Shown here piece after piece: positions 1 to 7,129 of a DNA stretch of 33,473 bases (positions are counted from its first letter, which is position 1; the number at the start of each line of letters is the position of its first letter). Both the position numbers and the translations under genes were made by a program. This DNA is from Burkholderiales bacterium. GTDB taxonomy: Bacteria > Pseudomonadota > Gammaproteobacteria > Burkholderiales > Burkholderiaceae_C. The notes under the pieces were generated by a model. It was not told where the DNA came from, did not search any database, and worked only from the letters and a program-made list of their open reading frames with translations. The stretch spans positions 1 through 33,473 of the forward strand of contig RXJQ01000069.1 in NCBI GenBank assembly GCA_003963115.1, written 5' to 3'.

Positions 1-88
1 GGCAAATGCGCCAAGTGATGAACTTCACTGACCTCGACCACACCGATGTCCGCCAACGCAAAAATGCGGCGGCTTCTTCAGCGTATCC

Positions 89-190
89 CTAGGGCTTCAC
101 CTCCAGGTACAAGCCTCCGGCAACGGTCAGACGCTTGCTGACCTTGTCGGGCGGGCACGTGGCGTTCTTGCAATCGGCGTCGGTCAGCAT
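89..190 (-). pseudogene. Truncated 5' end of a P4-type (DUF4102) tyrosine recombinase
   Basis: This frame encodes only the first 33 or so residues of an integrase, starting MLTDADCKNATCPP and running to GGLYLEVKP, then stops at once. The same N-terminal block begins the longer integrase stump at 1395-2297 (MLTDADCKNATCPPEK, then GGLYLEVSPSG), and the DNA upstream of both starts is also related. In the family this block is the N-terminal DUF4102 arm-binding domain of integrases that use tRNA genes as attachment sites. The core-binding and catalytic domains are missing, so it cannot be active. It is best read as the scar of a second, related element at the same locus. A chance match is unlikely given the identical 14-residue start. 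Confidence 0.75.
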
Positions 191-208
191 CGAAGGCCCT
201 TCGAGAGC

Positions 209-260
209 TGTTCCCCGGTCAGAACCGAGGCACTGCGGTCTGTTCCTCGATGTGTTCCCA
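209..260. repeat. Degenerate TGTTCCC repeats upstream of integrase remnant A
   Basis: Three copies of a TGTTCC(C/T)(C/A) motif lie at 209-216, 241-248 and 253-260, just upstream of the start at 190 (minus strand). They match in sequence and position the cleaner TGTTCCCCC set at 2316-2368 upstream of the longer integrase stump. The shared arrangement supports common ancestry of the two remnants and suggests integrase arm-type or regulatory binding sites. Function is inferred. Confidence 0.45.
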
Positions 261-509
261 GGTGTTAGAGGCCGGCTATCAGAGGACGGCATCGGTATCG
301 GCATCGGATGCAGTCGGATGGCAAATCATTGATTTACCATATTGGTTCCTTGATGCCATACCCTGATGACTGGACGCAGAGTACGCCCGATCGAGAAAGT
401 CATGAGCACCGGCTGAAAATTAGCCCGCCTCCGATCATTCCCCTAAGGTGAGGTCTGGTGTTGTCACAGTGCACACCCAAAATGCAGGTCTTACTTCAAG
501 GGAGTTCAC

Positions 510-764
510 ATGCAGATCAAGCAACTTGCTTTTCTTGTCATCTCCGTAGCCTGTGCTACCGTTTCGCTGGCCACAACGCGAAATCAATGCGCAGCAGCCG
601 GCGGGACACCGACACTGGACACCAACTCAGGCCGCCCCGGCTTTACCGGAACCTTTTGCTCTGGCGGCAGTGCTTCAGTACGAGACACCGTGATCTCGGA
701 TCTGAAGCCTCAGAAGCCAGGCACAAAGATACCGCCAAAGCAATCAAAGAAGATTGACAGCTAA
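510..764 (+). CDS. Small secreted hypothetical protein
   Basis: An 84-residue ORF with a strong ribosome binding site (AAGGGAG, about 6 bases before the ATG). The N-terminus has a lysine followed by a hydrophobic stretch (LAFLVISVACATVSLA) ending in a plausible signal peptidase I site near residue 21. The mature part is about 63 residues, with two cysteines (NQC and TFC) bracketing a Gly/Thr-rich segment and a basic, proline- and lysine-rich tail ending KPGTKIPPKQSKKIDS. The two cysteines could form a disulfide. I do not recognise a family; the NQCAAAGGTP opening loosely resembles small secreted DUF333-type proteins. It lies between integrase remnants, so it may be cargo of a lost element. 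The signal peptide and RBS make expression plausible. Confidence 0.5.
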   Translation: MQIKQLAFLVISVACATVSLATTRNQCAAAGGTPTLDTNSGRPGFTGTFCSGGSASVRDTVISDLKPQKPGTKIPPKQSKKIDS

Positions 765-1080
765 GCCTACCCGACCGGCTTTTTGGTTGCGCGGGTGTCG
801 TTGCCAAGAGCGAGATATATGGCGCCGCCGAGAAATGGGCTGTCAGCGGGCTCAATTTTGAGCCCGGCCCCATTGCTGGAACCTCTGACAGGCGCCGAGG
901 TGCGCAGTTTGGTGTGCGGAAATTGTTGCGAAACTTTCGCTCGTTGGGGCAGACCTCTTTAGCATGGAGCCCCTCAAACCTGCTTCGAAATCGCGCGGAA
1001 ACTTTGCATTTATGGCTCGGTGTGCGGGGTAGGCACAACCCCGCCTCGGAGAGCTGCCTGGGTGCCCACTTTGGGCGTCA
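765..1080. other. Non-coding gap with two hairpins inside the decayed element
   Basis: I find no convincing gene here. An 18-base inverted repeat with a two-base centre (GGGCTCAA-TT-TTGAGCCC) lies at 848-865. A 7-bp stem (GCGGGGT/ACCCCGC) lies at 1024-1044, just past the stop of the minus-strand PEP-CTERM fragment, where it could once have been that gene's terminator. It has no T-run. Confidence 0.4.
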
Positions 1081-1437
1081 TCATGACGATCTACGCTGTA
1101 AGCTCAGGCCACCAACGAGTGCGCCCAAACTCCATAGTTCCAATGTCGGCAACTCAGGCACAGGTGAGATCGAAGTAATGCTGAAAGGGATAGTCCAAGG
1201 CGAACTTCCGTTGATGCCACTTACGTCAAAGTGACCGCTGAAAGGCAGAACCGTAGGATCAAACGAGGTAGCCAATGTCAACGCATTTGGGCCGCTGAGT
1301 TGTGCGGCTAAAAACAGATCCACGTTGTTTCCATATGCATCGCCTGGGTATCCGTTGATCGTAATGGACGTTCCATCTGCAGTCACAAGGCCCATCACCC
1401 ACACTGACAGCGCCTGACTCGGTCCTTTATTAACAAT
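1081..1437 (-). pseudogene. 3' fragment of a PEP-CTERM-like exported protein gene
   Basis: About 118 residues are in frame. The C-terminus has the tripartite layout of a PEP-CTERM-type sorting signal: a Pro-Glu-Pro-like motif (PVPELPT), a short hydrophobic helix (LELWSLGALVGGLSL) and a basic end (QRRSS). In this family that tail sends exported proteins to an exosortase. The preceding residues are Gly/Ser/Thr/Asn-rich, as in secreted beta-rich proteins (for example NGYPGDAYGNNVDLFLAAQL). No signal peptide or start is present: upstream the frame runs into integrase-derived DNA read in another frame, so the 5' part has been lost at a junction near 1437. The 'PELPT' variant of the motif is a mild deviation. 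Confidence 0.55.
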
Positions 1438-2297
1438 GGCAATGGGACCACATGGGGCTGGCCGTTGATCTTTTCCGCCTTGGTTCGCTTCATGTCCTCT
1501 GACGGAATGGACCACAAAGCCTTGTCCAGACTCACATCCGTCCATCGCATCGTCCGCAGATTACCCGGCCGCTGAAACAGAATCGGCGCAATCTTCAACG
1601 CCGCCCGCACCACCGGACCACCCTTATAGGCATCGCTGGCCCTCAACAGTTCAGCCAGGTCCGCAGGTTCCGTGATCGCCGGGTAGTTCTTCTTGATGTG
1701 GGGCTTGAGCGCCGCCCGGATGTCGCGGCTGATGTCTCGATCTGCCCGGCCCGTGGCCACTGCATAGAGCCAGACGCTGTGCGCCGTCAACAGCACGCGG
1801 TCTGCCACCGAAAGGGCGCCACGCGCCTCAACCCGCCGAACCACAGCCAGCAATTCCACGGGCTCAATATCCCGCACAACCCTCGCACCGATAAAAGGGA
1901 TCAGGTCTTTTTCAAGGTTGCGTTTCTCGCGGGTGTAGTGAGCTTCACTCCACCCTGTCTTGCTCTGCTCCAGCCACTCCAACGCCGTCGCTTTGAAGGT
2001 GCTTTCAGCGGGGGTGGCTGCCTTGAGCTTCTTCACGAGCTTGGCTTGTACCGGATCAGTGCCGTCCGCCTTGTCTAGCCGTGCTGCATCGCGGGCCTGC
2101 CTAGCGGCCTTGAGACTCACCGCCGGATAGCTACCCAGAGCAAGGCGCATCTCCTTACCTGCCTTGCGGTACTTCCAAAACCACCGCTTTGATCCACTGG
2201 GACTCACTTCAAGGTAAAGCCCGCCCGAATCGGCCAGCCTCGCCCTGGCCTTCTCAGGCGGACAGGTGGCGTTTTTGCAGTCGGCATCGGTCAGCAT
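1395..2297 (-). pseudogene. P4-type tyrosine recombinase, catalytic C-terminus deleted
   Basis: The start is the ATG at 2297, preceded by AAGGAG. Residues 1-80 or so are the DUF4102 N-terminal domain (GGLYLEVSPSGSKRWFWKYR, then LGSYPAVSLKAAR). Residues of about 95-190 fit a SAM-like core-binding domain. The catalytic domain opens normally, with the box-I arginine in 'FQRPGNLR' and 'ALWSIPSEDMKRTK'. Homology ends at 'HVVPL', the point where these proteins normally continue SRQA. The frame then reads about ten unrelated residues and stops. The box-II HxxR, the last His/Trp and the tyrosine nucleophile are all missing, so the protein should be inactive. Its position just past the 3' end of tRNA-Thr is the classic site for this family. 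Confidence 0.85.
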
Positions 2298-2315
2298 GAA
2301 AGGACTCCTTGAACT

Positions 2316-2368
2316 TGTTCCCCCGCTTTTTGTGGGGAACACTGCTTTGTTCCCCCAGATGTTCCCCC
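2316..2368. repeat. TGTTCCCCC repeat cluster upstream of the integrase
   Basis: Three direct copies of TGTTCCCCC lie at 2316-2324, 2348-2356 and 2360-2368, and one inverted copy (GGGGAACA) at 2334-2341. They sit 19-71 bases upstream of the integrase start. Clustered short direct and inverted repeats here suit integrase/excisionase arm-type sites or operator sites controlling int. The degenerate equivalents at 209-260 support functional conservation. The binding role is inferred. Confidence 0.5.
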
Positions 2369-2433
2369 ACCCCCTTCAGGCTGTCAATGGATCAAACAGG
2401 ACGACACAGGACGATAAGCCTTTGATTTACCAA

Positions 2434-2471
2434 TGAAAAAGGCCTCCAAGCGGATGTTCTTGGAGGCCTTT
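2434..2471 (-). terminator. Intrinsic terminator of tRNA-Thr
   Basis: A perfect 13-bp stem (AAAGGCCTCCAAG pairing with CTTGGAGGCCTTT) has an 8-base loop and, on the minus strand, is followed by a run of T. It starts about 12 bases past the CCA end of the tRNA, so it ends the tRNA transcript (and possibly sspAB read-through). It also separates that transcript from the integrase remnant. Confidence 0.85.
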
Positions 2472-2482
2472 GAATGATCTCT

Positions 2483-2558
2483 TGGTGCCGGCTGTCGGAT
2501 TCGAACTGACGACCTACCGCTTACAAGGCGGTTGCTCTACCAACTGAGCTAAGCCGGC
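2483..2558 (-). tRNA. tRNA-Thr (anticodon TGT)
   Basis: A 76-nt cloverleaf with encoded CCA. The acceptor stem GCCGGCT pairs with AGCCGGC, the D-arm contains AGCTCAGTTGGTAGAGC, and the anticodon stem ACCGC/GCGGT encloses the loop CTTGTAA, giving anticodon TGT, which reads ACA. The T-arm contains GTTCGAATC, the discriminator is A, and CCA is at 2485-2483. The gene lies downstream of sspB in the same direction. Its 3' end faces the integrase remnants, which makes it the probable attachment site of the lost element. Confidence 0.95.
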
Positions 2559-2607
2559 GCTGACTTTTTTGAATCAGAGAAAAAGATTCTACTACGGGAT
2601 CTGGCTC

Positions 2608-3252
2608 TTACTTGATCCGGCGCAGCGCAGGGCGACCACCGCCAGAAGGCGGCGGATCGGTCGGGTCATCGCCCTCATCCGCCCCCTTCGGCTCAACCTC
2701 GACCGGCTTGACCGACTTGGGGCGATCCTTGAGCACGGTGGCAGTGCCACCTTCCTTGACCTCACCCTTGCCCGCCTCCTTGCCTGCCTTTGCCAGCTTG
2801 AGTGAAGGCGGCCGCTCGACCGGATGATCGGCCGGCAGCGCCGCATGCAAAGCGGCCACCTCACCGCCCTCATCGGGCGATGCTGGCGAATCCACGCCCT
2901 CACCACCCAGCGAGGTCGGCACCGGGAAGGCCATGCCCTGGCCATTCTCGCGCGCATAGATCGCGATCACATGATCGACAGGCACGCAGATGTCCCGGGC
3001 CATGCCGCCAAAACGCGCCTTGAACTCGATGTACTCGTTACCCAATTGGAGCTGGCTGGTCGCCTCGAAACTCACATTGAGCACGATCTCATTGTTCTTG
3101 ACGTATTCCTGCGGCACCTGAACGGAGCGGTCCACGTAGACAGCCAAATAGGGCGTGAACCCATTGTCTGTGCACCAGTCGTGCAGGGCACGGATCAGGT
3201 ATGGCCGGGTCGAGGAACCCTGGGAATCTTGTTCAGTGGACATGCTGCTCAT
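2608..3252 (-). CDS. sspB: ClpXP protease specificity-enhancing factor SspB
   Basis: A 214-residue protein that in the family binds ssrA-tagged peptides from stalled ribosomes and tethers them to ClpX. Residues 15-120 carry the SspB fold, recognised by TRPYLIRALHDWCTDNGFTP, YVDRSVQVP, IVLNVS and the FKARFGGMARDICVPVDHVIAIYARENG block. The remainder is a low-complexity, acidic and proline-rich tail, a usual linker, ending in a basic segment (GGRPALRRIK) that fits a ClpX-binding tail. Two starts are possible, 3252 (MSSMSTEQ) and 3243 (MSTEQ), and neither has a strong SD. It follows sspA by 19 bases on the same strand, the standard sspAB arrangement. Confidence 0.93.
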   Translation of the reverse strand: MSSMSTEQDSQGSSTRPYLIRALHDWCTDNGFTPYLAVYVDRSVQVPQEYVKNNEIVLNVSFEATSQLQLGNEYIEFKARFGGMARDICVPVDHVIAIYARENGQGMAFPVPTSLGGEGVDSPASPDEGGEVAALHAALPADHPVERPPSLKLAKAGKEAGKGEVKEGGTATVLKDRPKSVKPVEVEPKGADEGDDPTDPPPSGGGRPALRRIK

Positions 3253-3271
3253 TCAGACCGGTAGCCAAGGC

Positions 3272-3886
3272 TCACTTGCGCATCACCTTTTCAGAGGGCG
3301 TCAGCGCCTCAATGTAGGCCGGACGCGAGAAGATGCGCTCAGCATACTTCAACAGCGGCAGCGCATTCTTCGACAGCTCGATGCCGTAGTAATCCAGGCG
3401 CCACAGCAGCGGCGCGATCGCCACGTCCAGCATGGAGAAGTCGTCGCCCAGCATGTACTTGTTCTTCAGGAAGATCGGGGCGAGCTGGGTGAGACGATCG
3501 CGGATCTGCGAGCGGGCCCGCTCCAGTTGCTTGTCGTTGCCCTTGAGGCCGCCACGGCCTTCGAGCAGGTTGACGTGGGCGAACAGCTCCTTCTCGAAGT
3601 TGAGCAGGAACAGGCGCACACGGGCGCGCGCGACGGGGTCGCCGGGCATCAGCTGCGGGTGGGGGAAGCGCTCATCGATGTACTCGTTGATGATGTGCGA
3701 CTCATACAGGATCAGATCGCGCTCGACGAGGATGGGCACCTCGTTGTAGGGGTTCATCAAGGCGATGTCTTCCGGCTTGGCGAAGACATCCACGTCACGG
3801 ATTTCGAAATCCATGCCCTTTTCAAACAACACAAAACGGCAACGATGCGAGTAAGGGCAGGTCGTTCCGGAGTAAAGCACCATCAT
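3272..3886 (-). CDS. sspA: Stringent starvation protein A (GST-fold RNA polymerase-associated regulator)
   Basis: A 204-residue protein. The N-terminal thioredoxin-like domain has a CPYSHRCR segment near residue 10 and the glutaredoxin/GST 'NEVPILVERDLILYESHIINEYIDERFPHP' region. An all-helical C-terminal GST domain follows (DFSMLDVAIAPLLWRLDYYGI). In E. coli SspA binds RNA polymerase and acts in stress and late transcription; the same role is inferred here. The start at 3886 is supported by AGGAG nine bases upstream; a second ATG follows immediately. It is followed by sspB and lies downstream of petC, but a terminator-like hairpin at 3911-3936 ends 25 bases before its start, so its promoter or read-through control is unusual. 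Confidence 0.95.
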   Translation of the reverse strand: MMVLYSGTTCPYSHRCRFVLFEKGMDFEIRDVDVFAKPEDIALMNPYNEVPILVERDLILYESHIINEYIDERFPHPQLMPGDPVARARVRLFLLNFEKELFAHVNLLEGRGGLKGNDKQLERARSQIRDRLTQLAPIFLKNKYMLGDDFSMLDVAIAPLLWRLDYYGIELSKNALPLLKYAERIFSRPAYIEALTPSEKVMRK

Positions 3887-3910
3887 GGCGGTGGGCTCCT
3901 AAAGGTCCAA

Positions 3911-3936
3911 GAAAAAAACGTGGTGCAGTCCACCAC
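3911..3936 (-). terminator. Intrinsic terminator or attenuator just before sspA
   Basis: On the minus strand a 6-bp stem (GTGGTG/CACCAC) with a 5-base loop is followed by GTTTTTTTC. This has the form of a rho-independent terminator for petABC. Its T-run ends at 3911, about 25 bases upstream of the sspA start and nearly touching its AGGAG, leaving no room for a separate sspA promoter downstream of it. Confidence 0.75.
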
Positions 3937-3947
3937 AAAACAACGAA

Positions 3948-3981
3948 GCGCAGTGACCGCCTTGAGGGCAGGTCACTGCGC
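3948..3981. repeat. Inverted repeat in the petC-sspA spacer
   Basis: A perfect 11-bp stem (GCGCAGTGACC/GGTCACTGCGC) encloses a 12-base loop that can itself pair partly (GCC/GGC). It lies between petC and the terminator at 3911-3936. With the neighbouring hairpin it may protect the petABC mRNA 3' end or control entry into sspAB. Confidence 0.6.
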
Positions 3982-3988
3982 CACCTAC

Positions 3989-4016
3989 GCGCTCACTGAC
4001 GAATCAGTGAGTGCGC
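3989..4016. repeat. Second inverted repeat directly after petC
   Basis: An 8-bp stem (CTCACTGA/TCAGTGAG) has a four-base loop, read as TTCG on the minus strand, and can extend through flanking GCG/CGC with a bulge. It begins six bases past the petC stop codon on the transcribed strand, so it is the first structure on the 3' end of the petABC message. Confidence 0.6.
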
Positions 4017-4021
4017 CGGAA

Positions 4022-4798
4022 TCACTTCACATCTTTCCAGAAAGCAGCATTCAGGCGCCAAGCAATGAAGGTGAAGATCGCCAGGAAAATCAGCACGCCC
4101 ACACCAATGCGGGTGCGCTGATTCTGCATCGGTTCGGCCATCCATTGCAGGTAGGCCACCAGGTCTGCCACCGCGCTGTCGTATTCCTGGGGCGACAGCT
4201 TACCCGGGGTCAACTGCTCGAAGCCCTCGAACTTCGTTTCAGTCTTGCCTGGGTGATGCGGGTCAGCTTCTTCCACGAACTTGGCAGCACGTTGGCCTTG
4301 CAGTTCCCACAAGACGTGCGGCATGCCGACGTTGGGGAAGACCAGGTTGTTCCAGCCAGTCGGACGGGTGTCGTCACGGTAGAAACTGCGCAGGTAAGTG
4401 TAAAGGTAGTCGGCACCGGTTCCACCATGACCGGCGCGCGAGCGGGCCACGAGGGTCAGGTCAGGTGGTACGGCACCGAACCAGGCCTTGGCGTCCTTCG
4501 GGTCCAGCGAGACCTTCATGATCTCGCCCACCTTGTCAGTGGGGAACAGCAGATTGTCCTTGATCTGCTGCTCGGTCAGGCCGATGTCGCGCAGGCGGTT
4601 GAAGCGCATGAAGGCCGCCGCGTGGCAGTTCAGGCAGTAGTTGACGAACAGCTTGGCGCCGTTTTGCAGCGCGGCCAGATCGGTCATCCGCTCCTTGGGG
4701 AACTGGTCCAGCACGAGCGTCTCGTTGGCACGGGCGCAGGGCACCAGGGCCGAGGCCGCCAGCAAGGCTGTCAGGAGAGAGGCAATGATTTTTTTCAT
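4022..4798 (-). CDS. petC: Cytochrome c1 of the bc1 complex
   Basis: A 258-residue precursor. An N-terminal signal peptide (MKKIIASLLTALLAASALV) directs export. The heme-c site CLNCH is at residues 55-59, and 'NVGMPHVLWELQ' supplies the region with the likely axial methionine. A single C-terminal membrane anchor (IGVGVLIFLAIFTFIAWRL) ends in a short basic tail. In the complex this subunit passes electrons from the Rieske protein to soluble cytochrome c. AGGAA lies eight bases before the ATG. It is the last gene of petABC, 21 bases after petB, and is followed by the hairpin cluster at 3911-4016. Length and motifs are normal for proteobacteria. Confidence 0.96.
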   Translation of the reverse strand: MKKIIASLLTALLAASALVPCARANETLVLDQFPKERMTDLAALQNGAKLFVNYCLNCHAAAFMRFNRLRDIGLTEQQIKDNLLFPTDKVGEIMKVSLDPKDAKAWFGAVPPDLTLVARSRAGHGGTGADYLYTYLRSFYRDDTRPTGWNNLVFPNVGMPHVLWELQGQRAAKFVEEADPHHPGKTETKFEGFEQLTPGKLSPQEYDSAVADLVAYLQWMAEPMQNQRTRIGVGVLIFLAIFTFIAWRLNAAFWKDVK

Positions 4799-4819
4799 GT
4801 CTGTGCTTCCTGCTTGCTG

Positions 4820-6256
4820 TCAGTGGGGCGTGAAGGTCACACGGTCAGGCACCTTCTTGAAGGTACCCAGCTGACTCCACCAGGGCATCAGCAAGAAGAA
4901 ACCGAAGTACAGCAGCGTGCCGACTTGCGACACCACGCCACCGATCTCGGACGGCGGCTGCACGCCCAGGTAACCCAGGATGCAGAAGTTGATCACGAAG
5001 ACGCCGTAGACGATCTTGTGCCAGTCAGGGCGGTAGCGGATCGACTTGACCGGGCTGTTGTCGAGCCAGGGCAGGAAGGCCAAGATCACCACGGCGCCAC
5101 CCATGACGAGCACGCCCCAGAACTTGGCATCGCAGCCGCTCAACGCAGAGACGCCCAGGAACTTGAACGCGCCAAAACCGAGCAACAGCACCACCGTGCC
5201 AACCAAAATGGCCAACTTGCCAGCCGAAGAGAACTTGCCCTTCAGGATGGACAGCGCGGCCGCCACGATCACGATGACATTGAAGACCTTGAGCATGTCA
5301 TCGGTGGTGGCGCGCAGCATCGAATAGAAAGGCGTGAAGTACCAGACCGGCGCAATGTGTGGAGGCGTCTTGAACGGGTCGGCGGGGATGAAGTTGTTGT
5401 ACTCCAGGAAGTAGCCGCCGAACTCGGGCATGAAGAAAATCACGGCCGTGAAGACGATCAGGAAGCCCGCCACACCCAGGATGTCGTGCACCGTGTAGTA
5501 GGGGTGGAAAGGCACGCCGTCCAGCGGATGGCCATTGGCGTCCTTCGGGCCAGCCTTGATCTCGACGCCGTCCGGGTTGTTCGAGCCCACTTCATGCAGC
5601 GCGATCAAGTGCGCCACCACCAGGCCCAGCAGGACCAGGGGCACGGCGATCACGTGCAGCGAGAAGAAGCGGTTCAGGGTGGCATCGCCCACGACGTAGT
5701 CGCCGCGGATCAGGATGGCCAGATCAGGGCCGACGAAGGGAATGGCGGAGAACAGGTTGATGATTACCTGCGCGCCCCAGTAGGACATCTGGCCCCAGGG
5801 CAGCAGGTAGCCCATGAAAGCCTCGGCCATCAGGCACAGGAAGATCAGGCAACCGAAGATCCACACCAGTTCGCGCGGTGTGCGGTAGGAGCCGTAGATC
5901 AGGCCGCGGTACATGTGCAGGTACACCACGATGAAGAAGGCCGAGGCGCCCGTGGAGTGCATGTAGCGGATCAGCCAGCCCCAGGGCACATCGCGCATGA
6001 TGTATTCCACCGAGGAGAACGCCAGCGCGGCGTCGGGCTTGTAGTTCATGACCAGGAAGATGCCGGTCACGATCTGGATCACCAGCACCAAGAGGGCCAG
6101 CGAACCAAAGAAATACCAGAAGTTGAAGTTCTTGGGCGCGTAGTACTCGGCCGCGTGTTCATTCCACAGCTTGGTAGCCGGGAAGCGGTTGTCCACCCAG
6201 GTCATGAACTTCTGGCCGGCGGTTGCGCCCACGGGCGCCTGCTTGAATTCAGCCAT
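4820..6256 (-). CDS. petB: Cytochrome b of the bc1 complex
   Basis: A 478-residue polytopic membrane protein carrying hemes bL and bH and the two quinone sites. The heme histidine pairs are visible in 'RYMHSTGASAFFIVVYLHMYRG' (14 apart) and 'FFSLHVIAVPLV...VAHLIALH' (15 apart). The Qo loop reads PVWY (in PPHIAPVWYFTPFY) rather than mitochondrial PEWY, a variant I recall from beta- and gammaproteobacteria. Eight or more hydrophobic helices are evident. The ATG at 6256 has AGGAGA seven bases upstream. It lies 14 bases after petA and 21 before petC, in the canonical operon order. Confidence 0.97.
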   Translation of the reverse strand: MAEFKQAPVGATAGQKFMTWVDNRFPATKLWNEHAAEYYAPKNFNFWYFFGSLALLVLVIQIVTGIFLVMNYKPDAALAFSSVEYIMRDVPWGWLIRYMHSTGASAFFIVVYLHMYRGLIYGSYRTPRELVWIFGCLIFLCLMAEAFMGYLLPWGQMSYWGAQVIINLFSAIPFVGPDLAILIRGDYVVGDATLNRFFSLHVIAVPLVLLGLVVAHLIALHEVGSNNPDGVEIKAGPKDANGHPLDGVPFHPYYTVHDILGVAGFLIVFTAVIFFMPEFGGYFLEYNNFIPADPFKTPPHIAPVWYFTPFYSMLRATTDDMLKVFNVIVIVAAALSILKGKFSSAGKLAILVGTVVLLLGFGAFKFLGVSALSGCDAKFWGVLVMGGAVVILAFLPWLDNSPVKSIRYRPDWHKIVYGVFVINFCILGYLGVQPPSEIGGVVSQVGTLLYFGFFLLMPWWSQLGTFKKVPDRVTFTPH

Positions 6257-6270
6257 GTGCGTGTCTCCTG

Positions 6271-6870
6271 TCAGGCCTTCTTGTCTTCACCAATCAACAG
6301 CTTGGTGTCGGACAGGTACATATGGGGCGGGACTTCGAGGTTGTCCGGCGCGGGCTTGTTCTTGAACACGCGGCCAGCCAGATCGAAAGTCGAGCCGTGG
6401 CAGGGGCACAGGAAGCCACCGGGCCAGTCGTCGGGCAGCGAAGGCTGCGGCCCGGCCTGGAACTTCGACGAGGGCGAGCAACCCAGATGGGTGCAGATAC
6501 CGACAGCCACCATGATCTCGGGCTTGATCGAACGCGTGCCGTTGCGGGCGTACTCCGGCGTCAGCTCGGATGGCTTGCGCTCGGAATTGGGGTCAGCCAG
6601 TTCCGCATCGTGCTTGGCCAGCGTGCTCAACTGCTCGGGCGTGCGCTTGATGATCCAGACGGGCTTGCCGCGCCATTCGACGGTCATCATCTCGCCCGGC
6701 TTGAGCGTGCTGATATCAGCCTCGACAGCGGCACCCGCTGCGCGAGCGCGCTCCGACGGTTGAAAGGTCGATACAAAGGGGATGGCGGTTGCCACGCCGC
6801 CTACGCCGCCGGCGGCACAGGCCATGGTCACCCAGGTCCGACGACTTTGATCAACTGGCTGATTGCTCAT
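6271..6870 (-). CDS. petA: Ubiquinol-cytochrome c reductase Rieske iron-sulfur subunit
   Basis: A 199-residue protein. The start is the ATG at 6870 (MSNQPVDQSRR), chosen because AAGGA lies six bases upstream and the longer frame has no export signal. Residues 9-33 form a Tat-type signal-anchor, SRRTW followed by a Gly/Ala-rich hydrophobic helix. The cluster-binding boxes are CTHLGC (126-131) and CPCHGS (155-160); by homology C126, H128, C155 and H158 bind the 2Fe-2S cluster and C131-C157 form the disulfide. It needs TatABC, also encoded in this window, for export. It is the first gene of petABC. A TAGAAT -10-like hexamer lies at 6935-6940 on the minus strand, but no clear -35 is visible. Confidence 0.97.
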   Translation of the reverse strand: MSNQPVDQSRRTWVTMACAAGGVGGVATAIPFVSTFQPSERARAAGAAVEADISTLKPGEMMTVEWRGKPVWIIKRTPEQLSTLAKHDAELADPNSERKPSELTPEYARNGTRSIKPEIMVAVGICTHLGCSPSSKFQAGPQPSLPDDWPGGFLCPCHGSTFDLAGRVFKNKPAPDNLEVPPHMYLSDTKLLIGEDKKA

Positions 6871-7129
6871 GGGTATCCTTGTGATTCTGTGGAGGACAGA
6901 TGAGACGATGCGATCGGGGACAGGACAGCCTGGCATTCTAATGGACGCAACGCCCCTCCATCCCGCTGAGACCAACTTGTTGATCCGCCTCATGTTTTGG
7001 TCGGTTTGTAACTTTTCCGCAACAAGGCGGAGCGCCCCACCACGCCAGACCCGACGCCATTGCCCAGCAAGTCGCCCAGGCGGGCCTAAAGTAGCCTGAT
7101 TGGGTCCTCAACTCGACATGGAGCACAGC

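Noticed and set aside
269..290. GCCGGCT near 271-277 as a duplicated tRNA-Thr 3' end (second att site).
   Set aside because: Only the 7-base acceptor-arm string matches the tRNA; the adjoining T-arm sequence does not. Too short to call an att repeat.
2316..2368. TGTTCCCCC repeats as a CRISPR array.
   Set aside because: The repeats are 9 bases, irregularly spaced and partly inverted, with no spacers of uniform size and no cas genes.
3155..6763. A 1202-codon open frame on the plus strand across sspA, petC, petB and petA.
   Set aside because: It is antisense to four well-recognised genes, rich in His/Gln/Arg/Val as expected of a GC-rich shadow frame, and has no domain signature or RBS.
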